From: JABFRJ01 sp963847145
GTDB taxonomy: Bacteria > Pseudomonadota > Alphaproteobacteria > Rhizobiales > Hyphomicrobiaceae
Assembly: GCA_963847145.1 (NCBI GenBank)
Contig: CAWJYN010000008.1
Coordinates: 40,267 to 104,266, forward strand
Reading direction: 5' to 3'
Length of the DNA: 64,000 nt
The notes below the pieces were generated by a model. That model saw nothing but the letters and a program-made list of their open reading frames with translations. It was not told where the DNA came from and searched no databases. Below are positions 19,278-28,364 of the stretch, piece after piece; within the stretch, counting starts at the first letter, position 1; each line of letters opens with the position of its first letter. The position numbers and the translations under genes were made by a program.

Positions 19278-19667
19278 TTAGCGCGGGCCGCCGAAGCCGC
19301 CACCGCCGCCGAAACCACCACCACCGCCGCCGAAACCTCCGCCGGAACCGCCGGTCCCGCCTTCACCAGCTGGACCACGGGGTGCACCACCTGGGCCACC
19401 ACGGCCCGGACCGCCACGGCCCGGCGTCTTGGCCGCTGCGGCCTTGCCGCGCTGACCGTTCGGCATCACGCCCTCGCGCTGGGCTTTTTTGCGGGCGAGC
19501 TTGCGGGCACGGCGCACAGCTTCAGCCTGTTCGCGCACGCGCTTTTCGGAGGGCTTTTCGAAATGGTTCCGGAGCTTCATCTCACGGAACACGCCTTCGC
19601 GCTGCAGCTTCTTCTTCAGGGCCTTCAGGGCCTGATCAACGTTGTTGTCGCGGACTTGGACGAGCAC
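19278..19667 (-). CDS. rpsU: 30S ribosomal protein S21 with long glycine-rich tail
   Basis: 129 residues from a GTG at 19667 with GAGG about 10 bases upstream. Residues 1-70 (MLVQVRDNNVDQALKALKKK to RKLARKKAQREGVM) are normal S21, a small-subunit protein that helps 30S recognise mRNA leaders. Residues about 75-129 form a tail of RGG and GGFGGGGG type (PGRGGPGRGGPGGAPRGP, then GGGFGGGGGGFGG). S21 is usually 60-90 residues, so this is a sizeable low-complexity extension of the kind seen in RNA-binding glycine-rich proteins. It is first in the rpsU-dnaG-rpoD order. Confidence 0.93.
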   Translation of the reverse strand: MLVQVRDNNVDQALKALKKKLQREGVFREMKLRNHFEKPSEKRVREQAEAVRRARKLARKKAQREGVMPNGQRGKAAAAKTPGRGGPGRGGPGGAPRGPAGEGGTGGSGGGFGGGGGGFGGGGGFGGPR

Positions 19668-19898
19668 CCGGGTAAACCTCGCTTCTGTGGTTGACGTGAC
19701 ACAACCGGTCCCAGACCGGCCAAAACGGGAATTTCAGACTGTAAATTCGTGGATTAGGAGTGACGGTTGGCATCTGGCGCGACAGTCCGCGAAACGGTAT
19801 CCGCAACACCAAGACGCCGGAACTCGCGCCCCAGCTTGCGCGGTGTCTATCAAAGCCTGACCGGGATGTCCATTCGGGGTTGTCGCCGGGATGTGCAT

Positions 19899-20993
19899 TT
19901 ATTTGGGAGACAGCCGCGTCACATGCCCCATCTTGCGGCCGGGGCGGGCTTCGCGCTTGCCATACAAGTGCACGGCTGTGCCCGGTTCGGCGGCCAGTTG
20001 GGCCCAGCTGCCGTGATCGGGGCCGATCAGGTTGGTGGTGACTGCGCTCGAATGCCGCGCCGTTGATCCCAGCGGCCAGCCGGCCACGGCCCGGATGTGG
20101 TTTTCGAACTGGCTGGTGATGCAGGCGTCGATGGTCCAGTGACCGGAGTTGTGCACACGGGGGGCCATTTCGTTGACGTAGAGTGTTTCCTGGCCCGCCT
20201 CGCCAAGTGCAAAAAACTCGACGGTGACAACGCCCACATAGTCCACCGCTTCGGCCATCGCTTTGGTCGTGGCGATGGCCGTGGCCTGCGCGTTGGCGCT
20301 CAGCGCGGCGGGCACGGTGGCGGTATGGAGAATGTGGTGGCGGTGGACGTTCTCGGTCACATCGTAGGCGGCAAACACACCGTTGGCGCTGCGGACCGCA
20401 ATCACCGAAACCTCGGACTGGAACGGGACGAACTTTTCCAGAATTGCCGGTTGGCCGTGCATGGCGCCGTAGGCGGCGGTGATGTCAGTGGTCTTTAAGA
20501 TCTTTGCCTGACCCTTGCCGTCATAGCCGAAGCGGCGGGTTTTCAGGATGGCAGGTAAGCCGATCTTGGCTGCGCTTGCGGCAAGTCCGGTCAGGCTTTC
20601 GACGCTGGCAAATTCAGCAGTCAGCGAGCCGAGATCGCGCGCCAGTTGCTTCTCATTGAGCCGGTCCTGGGCAACGGCCAGCGCCTTGGCACCGGGACGC
20701 ACGGGAATGCGCTGCGCCAAAAACGCGACGGTCGGCAATGGGATGTTCTCGAACTCGTAGGTTGCGACGGGGACCGCGGCTGCGAACGCTGCCAGCGCTG
20801 TTTCGTCTTCGTAAGGCGCAATCGTCGTTGCAGCGGCCACGTCGAACGCCGGGCCGGGGCTCTCGGCAAAGATGTGGCACTTGAGGCCGAGGCGGGCAGC
20901 AGCCATCGCCAGCATGCGGCCGAGCTGGCCGCTGCCAAGAATGCCAATGGTCGAGCCGGGTGGCAGCGGGAATGTCGAGATGGGCGTGGTCAT
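19899..20993 (-). CDS. purK: 5-(carboxyamino)imidazole ribonucleotide synthase
   Basis: ATP-grasp enzyme of purine synthesis that carboxylates AIR to N5-CAIR in the cytoplasm. 364 residues. It shows the N-terminal Rossmann-like stretch GSTIGILGSGQLGRMLAMAA, the ATP-grasp strand PAILKTRRFGYDGKGQ and the metal-binding end VEFFALGEAGQETLYVNEMA followed by PRVHNSGHWTIDA. The ATG at 20993 fits the family start. PurE lies upstream on the same strand, about 250 bp away, with a palindromic repeat between them, so they are neighbours in one pathway though possibly not one transcript. Confidence 0.96.
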   Translation of the reverse strand: MTTPISTFPLPPGSTIGILGSGQLGRMLAMAAARLGLKCHIFAESPGPAFDVAAATTIAPYEDETALAAFAAAVPVATYEFENIPLPTVAFLAQRIPVRPGAKALAVAQDRLNEKQLARDLGSLTAEFASVESLTGLAASAAKIGLPAILKTRRFGYDGKGQAKILKTTDITAAYGAMHGQPAILEKFVPFQSEVSVIAVRSANGVFAAYDVTENVHRHHILHTATVPAALSANAQATAIATTKAMAEAVDYVGVVTVEFFALGEAGQETLYVNEMAPRVHNSGHWTIDACITSQFENHIRAVAGWPLGSTARHSSAVTTNLIGPDHGSWAQLAAEPGTAVHLYGKREARPGRKMGHVTRLSPK

Positions 20994-21083
20994 CGACGAT
21001 CTCTACGCGATCCGAGGCCGCGCGCTCAACAGCGGTGATCAGACCAAAGTTCGGTCGTTCTCGCGCCTGACCTCTCTCACCTC

Positions 21084-21192
21084 GTCATGCCGGCCCCGGA
21101 TCGCGTCCGGGGTAAACTGTGGCCGGCACCCACGACAATGGGGAGATAGTCCGCAGACTTGCCGTGGGTCCCGGCCTGCGCCGGGATGACGA
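21084..21192. repeat. dispersed palindromic repeat, family A
   Basis: Copy between purE and purK. The ends GTCATGCCGG and CCGGGATGAC invert, with internal GGCCGGCACCCACGACAA and CCGTGGGTCCCGGCC boxes. It is closest to the copy at 31477-31583, which shares the GATCGCGTCC-GGGTAAACTGT block. Confidence 0.85.
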
Positions 21193-21244
21193 AAGGGGAG
21201 AGTTCTGTGAACGTGCCTGCAAATCTGGCACATTTTGTCGCGGT

Positions 21245-21751
21245 TCAACTGGCGGGTGGCGCGTCGGGAACGGAGGTCGATTGTTCCTTGCGCAGGGCAT
21301 CGACTTTGGCGGCCAGCACGGGGTCTTGCAGGGCCAGGATTTGGGCAGCCAACAGTCCGGCATTGGTCGCGCCGGCTTCGCCGATGGCCAAGGTGCCCAC
21401 CGGAATCCCGGCTGGCATTTGCACGATCGACAGCAGGCTATCTTGCCCTGACAGCGCCTTCGACTGCACGGGCACGCCGAGCACAGGGAGGGTGGTCATC
21501 GATGCGGTCATGCCGGGCAGGTGCGCTGCGCCGCCGGCACCGGCGATGATCACCTTCAGGCCGCGGTCGCGGGCGGTTTTAGCGTAGTCATAGAGCCGCT
21601 CGGGCGTGCGGTGCGCCGACACGACTTTGGCCTCGAATGGCACGCCGAGCTTTTCGAGCACGTCGGCTGCTTTGCGCATGGTCGGCCAATCCGACAGCGA
21701 GCCCATGATGATGCCGACAAGCGGGGGCGTGGTGGGCATGGGTGTGGGCAT
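21245..21751 (-). CDS. purE: N5-carboxyaminoimidazole ribonucleotide mutase
   Basis: Isomerises N5-CAIR to CAIR in purine synthesis. 168 residues: the family start PLVGIIMGSLSDWPTMRKAA, the catalytic VSAHRTPERL, the substrate loop GAGGAAHLPGMTASMTTLPV and GVPVQSKALSGQDSLLSIVQMPAG are all present. It is paired with purK downstream. A 27-residue fragment almost identical to its N-terminus occurs at 23324-23407. Confidence 0.97.
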   Translation of the reverse strand: MPTPMPTTPPLVGIIMGSLSDWPTMRKAADVLEKLGVPFEAKVVSAHRTPERLYDYAKTARDRGLKVIIAGAGGAAHLPGMTASMTTLPVLGVPVQSKALSGQDSLLSIVQMPAGIPVGTLAIGEAGATNAGLLAAQILALQDPVLAAKVDALRKEQSTSVPDAPPAS

Positions 21752-21910
21752 GGGCTCTCAATCACATGGCGAGGAAGGGCGCGGAATGCCGGAGCACCCT
21801 CAAGGGCAAGCAGTGTCAGGCTTGCTACAGCTATGGTGACCATTGTTCTGGGTCAATGGCGAGCGCCGGCGGTTCTGCTGGGTTAAAAAGGAGCCGGCGG
21901 AGAAAACCCA

Positions 21911-22786
21911 ATGCCACGCAATTGGAAAGCACCTCGAAAGATCCTGTGTGCCGTGGACCTGACTCCCGATTGCGATCGGGCGCTGGACCGCGCAATTCTG
22001 CTTGCCGCCACTTGGCAGGCCAGTTTGCTCGTGGTTCACGTTGTCCACGACGCCAATTTGGGCGCCGAAGATTGTGCTTCGCAGGTGCGCCGGGCCGAGC
22101 AAGAATTGAAGCGGGAACTTGCGAGCCATCCAGGGGCTGCCAAGATCGATGCCGATGTGATGATCACGCAGGGAGATCCTGCGGCACGCATCTTGGCCAA
22201 GTGCGATCGACTGTTTGTCGACTTACTGGTGATGGGCGCTGGAGCGGCGGCTTCACTACGCCAGCGCCTCCTTGGCTCGACGATCGACCACGTCTTGCGG
22301 CATGCGTTGCAGCCGGTTCTGTGCGTCCGTGACCGCGCGCACCTGCCGTATCGCAAAATAGCCGTCGCAACTGACTTCTCAGTTCCATCGGCAGAGGCCT
22401 TGGCGTGCGCGCAGGCGTATTTTCCAGGCACTGCGACGACCCTCGTCCACGCCTACGACGATAGGCTGCAGGGGCTGCTTGCTTCCGATCAGGTGACCGG
22501 CGAACTCGCCGAACGCCACAAGGTCGAGATGCAGTCGTTCGCGGACCGCTCCATGCAAGAGTTCGTTGCAGCATTGCCTGATTTTCGGGCGGGTCTGAAG
22601 GCCGTTATCGAAGCGGGTGCCCCGGACCGCGTACTTCAGGGGTATATCGAGCGAGAGGGCACGGAACTCGTTGTCGTCGGCACGCATGGGCGCACGGGAT
22701 TGGGGCGGGCCATCATCGGCAGCGTCGCCGAGCATCTGATTGCAGCCCTGCCGTGCGATGTTCTGGCCGTGCGGTCAAGCGCGTGA
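21911..22786 (+). CDS. tandem universal stress protein
   Basis: 291 residues with two UspA domains (about 9-140 and 145-289). The first starts RKILCAVDLTPDCDRALDRA; the second starts RKIAVATDFSVPSAEALA. Only the second keeps the ATP-binding pattern G-x2-G-x9-G-S (GTHGRTGLGRAIIGS); in the first the same place is GAGAAASLRQRLLGS, so the first G-x2-G is altered. Such proteins act in stress or anaerobic adaptation, with unknown partners. AAGGAGCC lies upstream but not at ideal spacing. Confidence 0.9.
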   Translation: MPRNWKAPRKILCAVDLTPDCDRALDRAILLAATWQASLLVVHVVHDANLGAEDCASQVRRAEQELKRELASHPGAAKIDADVMITQGDPAARILAKCDRLFVDLLVMGAGAAASLRQRLLGSTIDHVLRHALQPVLCVRDRAHLPYRKIAVATDFSVPSAEALACAQAYFPGTATTLVHAYDDRLQGLLASDQVTGELAERHKVEMQSFADRSMQEFVAALPDFRAGLKAVIEAGAPDRVLQGYIEREGTELVVVGTHGRTGLGRAIIGSVAEHLIAALPCDVLAVRSSA

Positions 22787-23279
22787 TCGCCAGCCAGAGC
22801 GCAAGGCCGATGCCACGAGAACGGCGCAGCGAGACGGCTTGCTTTTCGCCCCGGACGTAGCGGGTGATGATGGTGTCATCGCCCGGATAGTTCTCTGGCG
22901 CCACCGCTGTCAGCTGCGCCTGGACGCAGAGCCAGTGGCCGTCTTGGCGGACATACGTATCCGTATACGCCGTCATGCCAGTGGTTTCTTGTCCGCTCAT
23001 CCGCAACGTATGCTTGTTGGTGGCCCGGACCAATGCCGTGTCACCGAACACGCTAAATCGCTCGTCCCGCGTATTCCACTAGACAACGACCTCGGGATCG
23101 AAGGCTGTCGCCCAATAGGCGAGATAGTCTGCTTTCGCGATGATTTTTCCGGAGCTGCTCAGGCAGACAAACCGCGGATGCGTGATGGCATCGTGGGATG
23201 GAACATCGCGGGTAACATAGTTGTGGATGAACCGCGCATTGATGGCCCGCAGCTCGATCAAGTCCTGCTCGAGTGTCAT
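22713..23279 (-). pseudogene. SnoaL/NTF2-like protein interrupted by an in-frame stop
   Basis: Nuclear transport factor 2-like (DUF4440/SnoaL) fold of about 125-140 residues. The N-terminal half begins MTLEQDLIELRAINARFIHN and reaches AYWATAFDPEVVV; a TAG at 23079-23081 interrupts; the same frame continues WNTRDERFSVFGDTALVRA, then TGMTAYTDTYVRQDGHWLCVQ and TAVAPENY. Both halves are needed for the fold. The last 35 residues overlap the 3' end of the stress-protein gene, so the functional end is probably near 22800. Either a true nonsense mutation or a base-call error; function is unknown. Confidence 0.7.
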
Positions 23280-23323
23280 GTGTGCGCCGCCATCGTGTGT
23301 TGTCGGGTCGGGCCAAGGCTGCT

Positions 23324-23407
23324 GACATCGTACGGCACGCCGAGCTTTTCCAGCACGGCGGCTGCTTTGCGCATGGTCGGCCAATCCGACAGCGAACCGA
23401 TGATGAT
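23324..23407 (-). pseudogene. purE N-terminal fragment (duplication)
   Basis: Encodes IIIGSLSDWPTMRKAAAVLE then KLGVPYDV, matching PurE residues from about 13 to 40 with few changes. At DNA level about 75 bp agree with the true gene at 21640-21715 except for roughly five bases. It is truncated on both sides, so it has no function. It lies just upstream of the SnoaL-like gene. Confidence 0.75.
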
Positions 23408-23479
23408 GCTGAAAAGGGCGCGGGGGCGCGCTTGAAGTTCAGACGGCAGCCGCGTCAACGGACCCGCCCGGCGGGTGTG

Positions 23480-24496
23480 TTACGCCGAGGTCAACTGCGG
23501 CGGCATCGTCGCGCTGGCTGCTGGCGGCATTGGCAAATCTGATCGGGGCATCTCGGCGCTGGTGGCTGCAGGAACGGCGACGGCCAGCCGCCATGCTTTG
23601 CGAACGGGGGCAACATAGACCCCTGCCAGATCGTCGTAGTCGCGCTCCTCGCCGTTGCCCAATCCCAAGACCAATTGTTCGTCCTTTTGGGGCCGGTATG
23701 CGGTGCCGAACAGCCAGTCGAACAGCGAAAGGCTGCCGCCGAAATTCTTGTTCCAATGTTGTTCAAGAGCGCTGTGGTGCACATGATGCATATGGGGGCT
23801 CATCAGCAGCCGGTCGAACCAGCCGAACGAGATCGCGAATTGCGAGTGCCGGAGGGCTTCGAGCGTCAATGCTTTGCAGATCTTGGACGCCGACACTTGC
23901 AGCAGAATAATTTCCGGTACGCTTAAGCCGAAGGCAAACGCAAACAGACCGGCAGGAATGCCGGTGCCGATCCCATGAATAAAGCCGCCGAACATGATGC
24001 TCAGCGGATGCAGGCGGGCGCCGGTCAAGGGGCTGAGGAACGTCGCGGAGTGATGCACCTTGTGCAGTTCCCAGAGGACTGGGATGCGATGCTCCAACTG
24101 ATGCGACCAATACACCGCGAACTCGCCGGCGATCACCAGGACGAGCGCGCAGAAGATCGTGTTGAGGTACGTCGATTGAAAGGCTGTCCAGCCAGGAAGC
24201 GCCGCGCTGAGCAGCCACGTGATAGCGACGGCGACAATGAGCATGCAGAGGGGCTCGACCCACCCGATCAGCCGGTAGCTCAAGCGGCCCAAGACATAGA
24301 GTTTGACGTCCATGTGCGCCGAGGCTTTCGACCAAGCGTCAAATGGAAAACAATACTTCACAAACGAGAGCAGAGAGAGGCTGCCAGCCCCGGACTTGAG
24401 ATGGGCCAGATAGCCAATGATTGCGGCGGCAAAGAACGAAACGCCGGCAATTGCGACCGCTGGTGCGTTGAGTAGATAGTGAACCAGCGCCTGCAT
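23480..24496 (-). CDS. sterol desaturase/fatty acid hydroxylase family protein
   Basis: 338 residues, integral inner-membrane di-iron enzyme of the FA_hydroxylase superfamily. Hydrophobic helices lie at about 12-30, 80-105, 115-135 and 185-205. The histidine clusters for the di-iron centre are visible: SHQLEHRIPVLWELHKVHHSAT, then LMSPHMHHVHHSALEQHWNKNFG. These cover HxxxH, HxxHH and HHxHH. The usual product is a hydroxylated or desaturated lipid or carotenoid/sterol; substrate unknown. The C-terminal 35 residues are Ala/Pro-rich and unlikely to be catalytic. Confidence 0.88.
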   Translation of the reverse strand: MQALVHYLLNAPAVAIAGVSFFAAAIIGYLAHLKSGAGSLSLLSFVKYCFPFDAWSKASAHMDVKLYVLGRLSYRLIGWVEPLCMLIVAVAITWLLSAALPGWTAFQSTYLNTIFCALVLVIAGEFAVYWSHQLEHRIPVLWELHKVHHSATFLSPLTGARLHPLSIMFGGFIHGIGTGIPAGLFAFAFGLSVPEIILLQVSASKICKALTLEALRHSQFAISFGWFDRLLMSPHMHHVHHSALEQHWNKNFGGSLSLFDWLFGTAYRPQKDEQLVLGLGNGEERDYDDLAGVYVAPVRKAWRLAVAVPAATSAEMPRSDLPMPPAASATMPPQLTSA

Positions 24497-24890
24497 TTCG
24501 ATCCTCTGACTTGAGACGGCACTTGATGCTAGTGCGCCAACTTGTTGTGTGGTTTGATTTTGTCAGAGGTAGGCGACGCTGGTTTCAATCGTCAAGTTGC
24601 CTTTGGACGTAGGGTGCGGGGGGACGCTGGGAGCGGGGTGCCAACGTCTGTGCCGCCCGCCAGCGATCCGGTGCGCAGGCTGCTTTGATCGGGCGAAGCA
24701 CTTGATCCGAAATGACGAACGTAAAAATCAAAAGGCCGGTGCGGCTTAAGGTTTGATGTTCAGCGAGCAACGGCCGGTGGCCGATCATGCCTGGTGCCGT
24801 AGGCGGCCGCCATCAGCAGCCTACGGCACAAGCAGCCGGAGGGGGCGAGCAGAGCTGGCTGCTGGCGGGAGCAGACCGGCGTTCGGCTGT
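24497..24890. other. intergenic region, no gene seen
   Basis: About 390 bp. A hairpin GCCGTAGGC/GCCTACGGC around 24790-24830 is visible, and nothing else is convincing. Confidence 0.5.
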
Positions 24891-25679
24891 TCACGCCAGA
24901 CGCGACATCGCGAACCGCTCGACATCACGCAGCAGTTTGATGAATTCGAGCGCGCGATGTTCGGCGGTGCGGCGGCCTTTGTCGGCGGTGGCGATGGATG
25001 CATCGCCGGCGGTGCCATCGGGGTGCAAATCCTGCGCGATCCAGCCAAAAGCCGTGTAGCCGGTGGGGCGCAGCAGATCGAAGGTTTTCGAGATTTCGAC
25101 GGTGGCGGGGACGAAATTTTTTGCCTTCGCCATTGTGACCAGTTCGGGCCGGAAATGCAGCATCATGGACGTTTCCATGTCGCCGCCGTGAATGCCGACA
25201 GCGTTTTCGAGATCGGAATAGATGCCGGCGGGGCTGCCAAAGCGCGACCAGGCGCATGAAACCGCCAGCATGCCGAAGCGCACGCGCAGCTCGCGGGCGA
25301 CGATGCCGATGCATTCGACGTTGCCGCCGTGGCTGTTGACCATCACGAGTTTCTTGACGCCCGCGCGCGACACGCTCTCGCCGATTTCGGTCCAGGCGCG
25401 GATGGCTGTTTCAGCCGACAGGGTGAGGGTGCCCGGCGAGCGGATATGTTCGTTGGATTTGCCGATCGGCTGGGTGGGTAAAAACAGGGCGTTCAGATCT
25501 TTGGGCAACCGCGTGACCACTTCGCGCACCATGCCGTTGGCGATCTCGGTGTCGGTGGAGACGGGCAGGTGGGGCCCGTGCTGCTCGATGGCGGCGATGG
25601 GGAGGATGGCGATGGTGCGTTCGGGATCGAGCCCGCGGAAATCCTCGGTGGTGCGGTCGGCCCAGAAGGGGGTGATCAT
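24891..25679 (-). CDS. creatininase family amidohydrolase
   Basis: 262 residues of the creatinine amidohydrolase (creatininase) fold, metal-dependent ring or amide hydrolysis in the cytoplasm. The metal-binding motif EQHGPHLPVSTDTEIA lies near residue 31, then PIGKSNEH, VNSHGGNVECI (near 116) and GIHGGDMETSMMLHF (near 164). True creatininases and related formamide/F420-associated amidohydrolases share these residues, so the substrate is not certain. No operon partner is evident. Confidence 0.88.
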   Translation of the reverse strand: MITPFWADRTTEDFRGLDPERTIAILPIAAIEQHGPHLPVSTDTEIANGMVREVVTRLPKDLNALFLPTQPIGKSNEHIRSPGTLTLSAETAIRAWTEIGESVSRAGVKKLVMVNSHGGNVECIGIVARELRVRFGMLAVSCAWSRFGSPAGIYSDLENAVGIHGGDMETSMMLHFRPELVTMAKAKNFVPATVEISKTFDLLRPTGYTAFGWIAQDLHPDGTAGDASIATADKGRRTAEHRALEFIKLLRDVERFAMSRLA

Positions 25680-26000
25680 GGCGGGTGGCTCCCGAGGGTG
25701 GGTTGGTAGCTTTAACCAATTGATTTGGTTAAGGAATGCAGAATTGCGGTTAATGCAAATGCGGGCGTTTTAAGGGGTGCTGGAGGCGTTTCGCGTGCGT
25801 TTGGCTACCCTCCTAGCCAGAGCTCTGGCGAGGGCTCTCAGCAGCCCTTAAAACGCGCCGGACAGCGTTTCGTTGAATGAGTCTCACTCCGGTTTCTGGG
25901 AAAGGGCCGCTTGAGCTGCCTGCGGGTCTTTTAACTGCGTTTTACTGCGTTTCGGCGGTGGCTGGGGGCAGACCCATGGGTCTGTCCCCCCCGGCGCCGT
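25680..26000. other. intergenic region with a hairpin near the CCA-gene end
   Basis: No gene recognised in about 320 bp. At 25965-25989 the near-palindrome GGGGGCAGACCC/GGGTCTGTCCCCC sits 12 bases past the stop of the CCA-adding enzyme; it lacks a T run in that direction. The CAGACCC palindrome is a motif common in bacterial intergenic repeats. Confidence 0.45.
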
Positions 26001-27254
26001 TTATGGGCTTGCCACCAAGCGCGTGAGTTCGGCAAGGCAGGTGGCGCGATCTGGGGCGAAGTCGTGGGCGATCCACCAGGCTTCTAGGAATGCCAATTGC
26101 TGGCCCACCGCGGGGCCGCTGGCAACGCCGAGGGCCAGCACGTCTTGACCGGTAATGGGGAGTGCGGGCGGTGGCCAGCTGGCGGCCAGATCAAGCGCCG
26201 ACTGCCAGTGGGCGTCGCCGGTGCTTGCTGGAGAGGCGGCCCAGGCGGCTAAAATCGTGTCGCGCGCGGCGTCCGTGCCGCGGGTGTAGATGTGGCGGCG
26301 CATGCGGCCTGTATCGGGCGGTGCGGCAAGGGCACCGAGGTCGGCGGCGATCCACACGAGGCGCCGGCGTTCGTCGCCGGAGAGCCTGAGACGGCGCGCC
26401 AATGCACCAGCGTCGGTCGCAGGCGCAATGACAAGCGCGGCCAGCCGCAGGATCGGATCGGGCACGCGCTGCTGGGCGGCTTCGATGGCGATCATGCGTT
26501 CGAGCCGTCCCGGTGCGGGTGCCAGCCCGAGCAGGCCGGACAGAAATCCATGTGCCTGCATGATGCGGCACATGCTGGCTGCGCGGTCTGTCGCCAGCAG
26601 CTTCAGCAGCTCGACGCGGATGCGCTCAGCCGAGATGCGCGCGAGGCCGTCGCGTTCTGCGCCACAGGCCGCCAGCCCTTCTGCATCTGCACCGTTCGTC
26701 ACGTAGCGTGCCGAGAAGCGGAAGAAGCGAAGGATGCGCAGATAATCTTCTCGGATGCGCGCACGGGCATCGCCGATGAAACGCACGCGGGTCGGCGACA
26801 GATCGGCAGCCCCGCCGAGTGGATCAAACAGCGTGCCGTCCGCATCGCAATAGAGCGCGTTGATCGTGAAGTCGCGGCGGCCGGCATCTTCGGCCCAGTT
26901 GCCGGTGAAGGCGACGGTGGCGTGACGGCCGTCCGTCTCGACATCGCGCCGCAAGGTGGTGACTTCGAACGTCAGGCCATCAGCCACCAGCGTTACCGTG
27001 CCGTGCTGCAGCCCCGTCGGGTGCGCCGCGATCCCAGCACGCTGCGCCGCCGCCATCACCATCTCGGGCGTCGCCGTCGTCGCGATATCAACGTCGTCGA
27101 TGGCGTGCCCTAACAACGTGTTGCGCACCGCTCCGCCCACCGCGCGGCTGGTCGCGCCGGTGGTGGCGAGGGCGGCGAACACACGCCGGATGCCGGGCGT
27201 GCCGAGCCACGGGGCGGAGGGGAGGGGGGAGATGGTGGGGGGTATCGTAGCCAT
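26001..27254 (-). CDS. cca: CCA tRNA nucleotidyltransferase
   Basis: Adds or repairs the 3' CCA of tRNAs. 417 residues from the ATG at 27254 (MATIPPTISPLPSAPW). Class II polymerase-beta superfamily head: SRAVGGAVRNTLLGHAIDD then DVDIATTATPE, a basic motif RRDFTINALYCDADGTLFDP, then the helical body IREDYLRILRFFRFSARY and ERIRVELLKLL. The usual alphaproteobacterial neighbours NUDIX and DUF6111 are upstream on the same strand, but a small gene and a repeat have been inserted between them. Confidence 0.94.
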   Translation of the reverse strand: MATIPPTISPLPSAPWLGTPGIRRVFAALATTGATSRAVGGAVRNTLLGHAIDDVDIATTATPEMVMAAAQRAGIAAHPTGLQHGTVTLVADGLTFEVTTLRRDVETDGRHATVAFTGNWAEDAGRRDFTINALYCDADGTLFDPLGGAADLSPTRVRFIGDARARIREDYLRILRFFRFSARYVTNGADAEGLAACGAERDGLARISAERIRVELLKLLATDRAASMCRIMQAHGFLSGLLGLAPAPGRLERMIAIEAAQQRVPDPILRLAALVIAPATDAGALARRLRLSGDERRRLVWIAADLGALAAPPDTGRMRRHIYTRGTDAARDTILAAWAASPASTGDAHWQSALDLAASWPPPALPITGQDVLALGVASGPAVGQQLAFLEAWWIAHDFAPDRATCLAELTRLVASP

Positions 27255-27652
27255 GGCGCGACTATAGCTGGGAACGACAGGAACTGGCGACTGCCGCGCG
27301 CGTGTTGAGCCTCTACACTCCGACGCCCCGGTGCCCAACAGTCATTTCACAGCGCATCACTCACTCGGTTCCCCGGACGATGTGGCAAGCGCAGCGCGCC
27401 GCCTCGATCCGGGGTCTTTACCCGCGCGAAATTGTGACGGGTAAAGGTCCCGGATAATTGACGCGCGAACAGCGCGCCAAATTCCGGGAAAGCGGGAGGA
27501 GGTGTTTGTGAATGAGAGGCAGGCGACGCACTCGTCCGATGAGCGACGCGAGGTACATGAAATAGTTCTTTTTTGCGGATCTCGCACGAGCCAGTCGTTG
27601 CGAGAGCACCATTTGGTACGAGCACTCCACTGATGCAGTCCGCGACTGAATC

Positions 27653-28069
27653 TTAGCCTGGTGGCGAGAACTTGGATTTTACAGCAGCGGGCATGCCGAG
27701 CCGGAAGCGGATGAGAGTTGATAGGTGGCGAATGAAATCCTGTTCACTATGCAGCGGTTGGTTTGTTGTCACCGAGTGACCTTCGGTGCGCAAGCTGTTC
27801 CCCAACTCAAATTCGATTTGCAGTCCTTTGACCCAATACCTGCCTTTATCAAGCTTGTCGCCCCAACTGTTGGTATAGGAAAGCGACAGAGTCTTTGGCG
27901 CGGAAGTGCTGTCCAGATGAGCTTGGAACTTTTGTTCTTGCGCGACAGGCAATCTGCACCACGCCTCAAGCAACTTGTAAGCATCCAAAAGCCATGCCGA
28001 CAAATCGGCTGCTCGCGTGATACGATTCAGTTCGTCGGCCCACGATAATTCTGTTGTCTCATCTTTCAT
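27653..28069 (-). CDS. hypothetical protein, probably acquired
   Basis: 138 residues from the ATG at 28069, with AAGGA about 9 bases upstream. Mostly helical N-terminus (TTELSWADELNRITRAADLS, LLDAYKLLEAWCRLPVAQ) and a strand-rich middle (LSLSYTNSWGDKLDKGRYWV). No known family, signal peptide or membrane segment. It breaks the usual DUF6111-cca adjacency and lies next to a family A repeat; its base composition seems less GC-rich than its neighbours, which would fit insertion. Confidence 0.55.
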   Translation of the reverse strand: MKDETTELSWADELNRITRAADLSAWLLDAYKLLEAWCRLPVAQEQKFQAHLDSTSAPKTLSLSYTNSWGDKLDKGRYWVKGLQIEFELGNSLRTEGHSVTTNQPLHSEQDFIRHLSTLIRFRLGMPAAVKSKFSPPG

Positions 28070-28246
28070 GGCGATATCCTTCAGCAACTGCAATCAGCTG
28101 CCGTTCTGATTCTGGCGGTTGCGTGGCGGTTGGCGGATTGCTTGAGGTGCTTCATCGATCTCATACAAAGTCTTAGGGACAAGTCTTGGGGGCGGCCGCT
28201 TTTTTCGCGTCGGCCGCTAGGACTGAAACGCGGTCGCATTTCTTTC

Positions 28247-28332
28247 GTCATCCCGGCGAAGGCCGGGACCCACGGCAGCCATGGCGATAGTCTCCACCTT
28301 GTCGTGGGTGCCGGCCTTCGCCGGCATGACGA
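28247..28332. repeat. dispersed palindromic repeat, family A
   Basis: GTCATCCCGGCGAAGGCCGG starts it and GCCTTCGCCGGCATGACGAG closes it, with ACCCACGGC and GTCGTGGGTG inside. It lies between the hypothetical gene and DUF6111. The left arm is identical in its first 20 bases to the copy at 7881. Confidence 0.85.
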
Positions 28333-28364
28333 GAAGTTGTGAACTCGAAGTGCAAGACTGCGGG

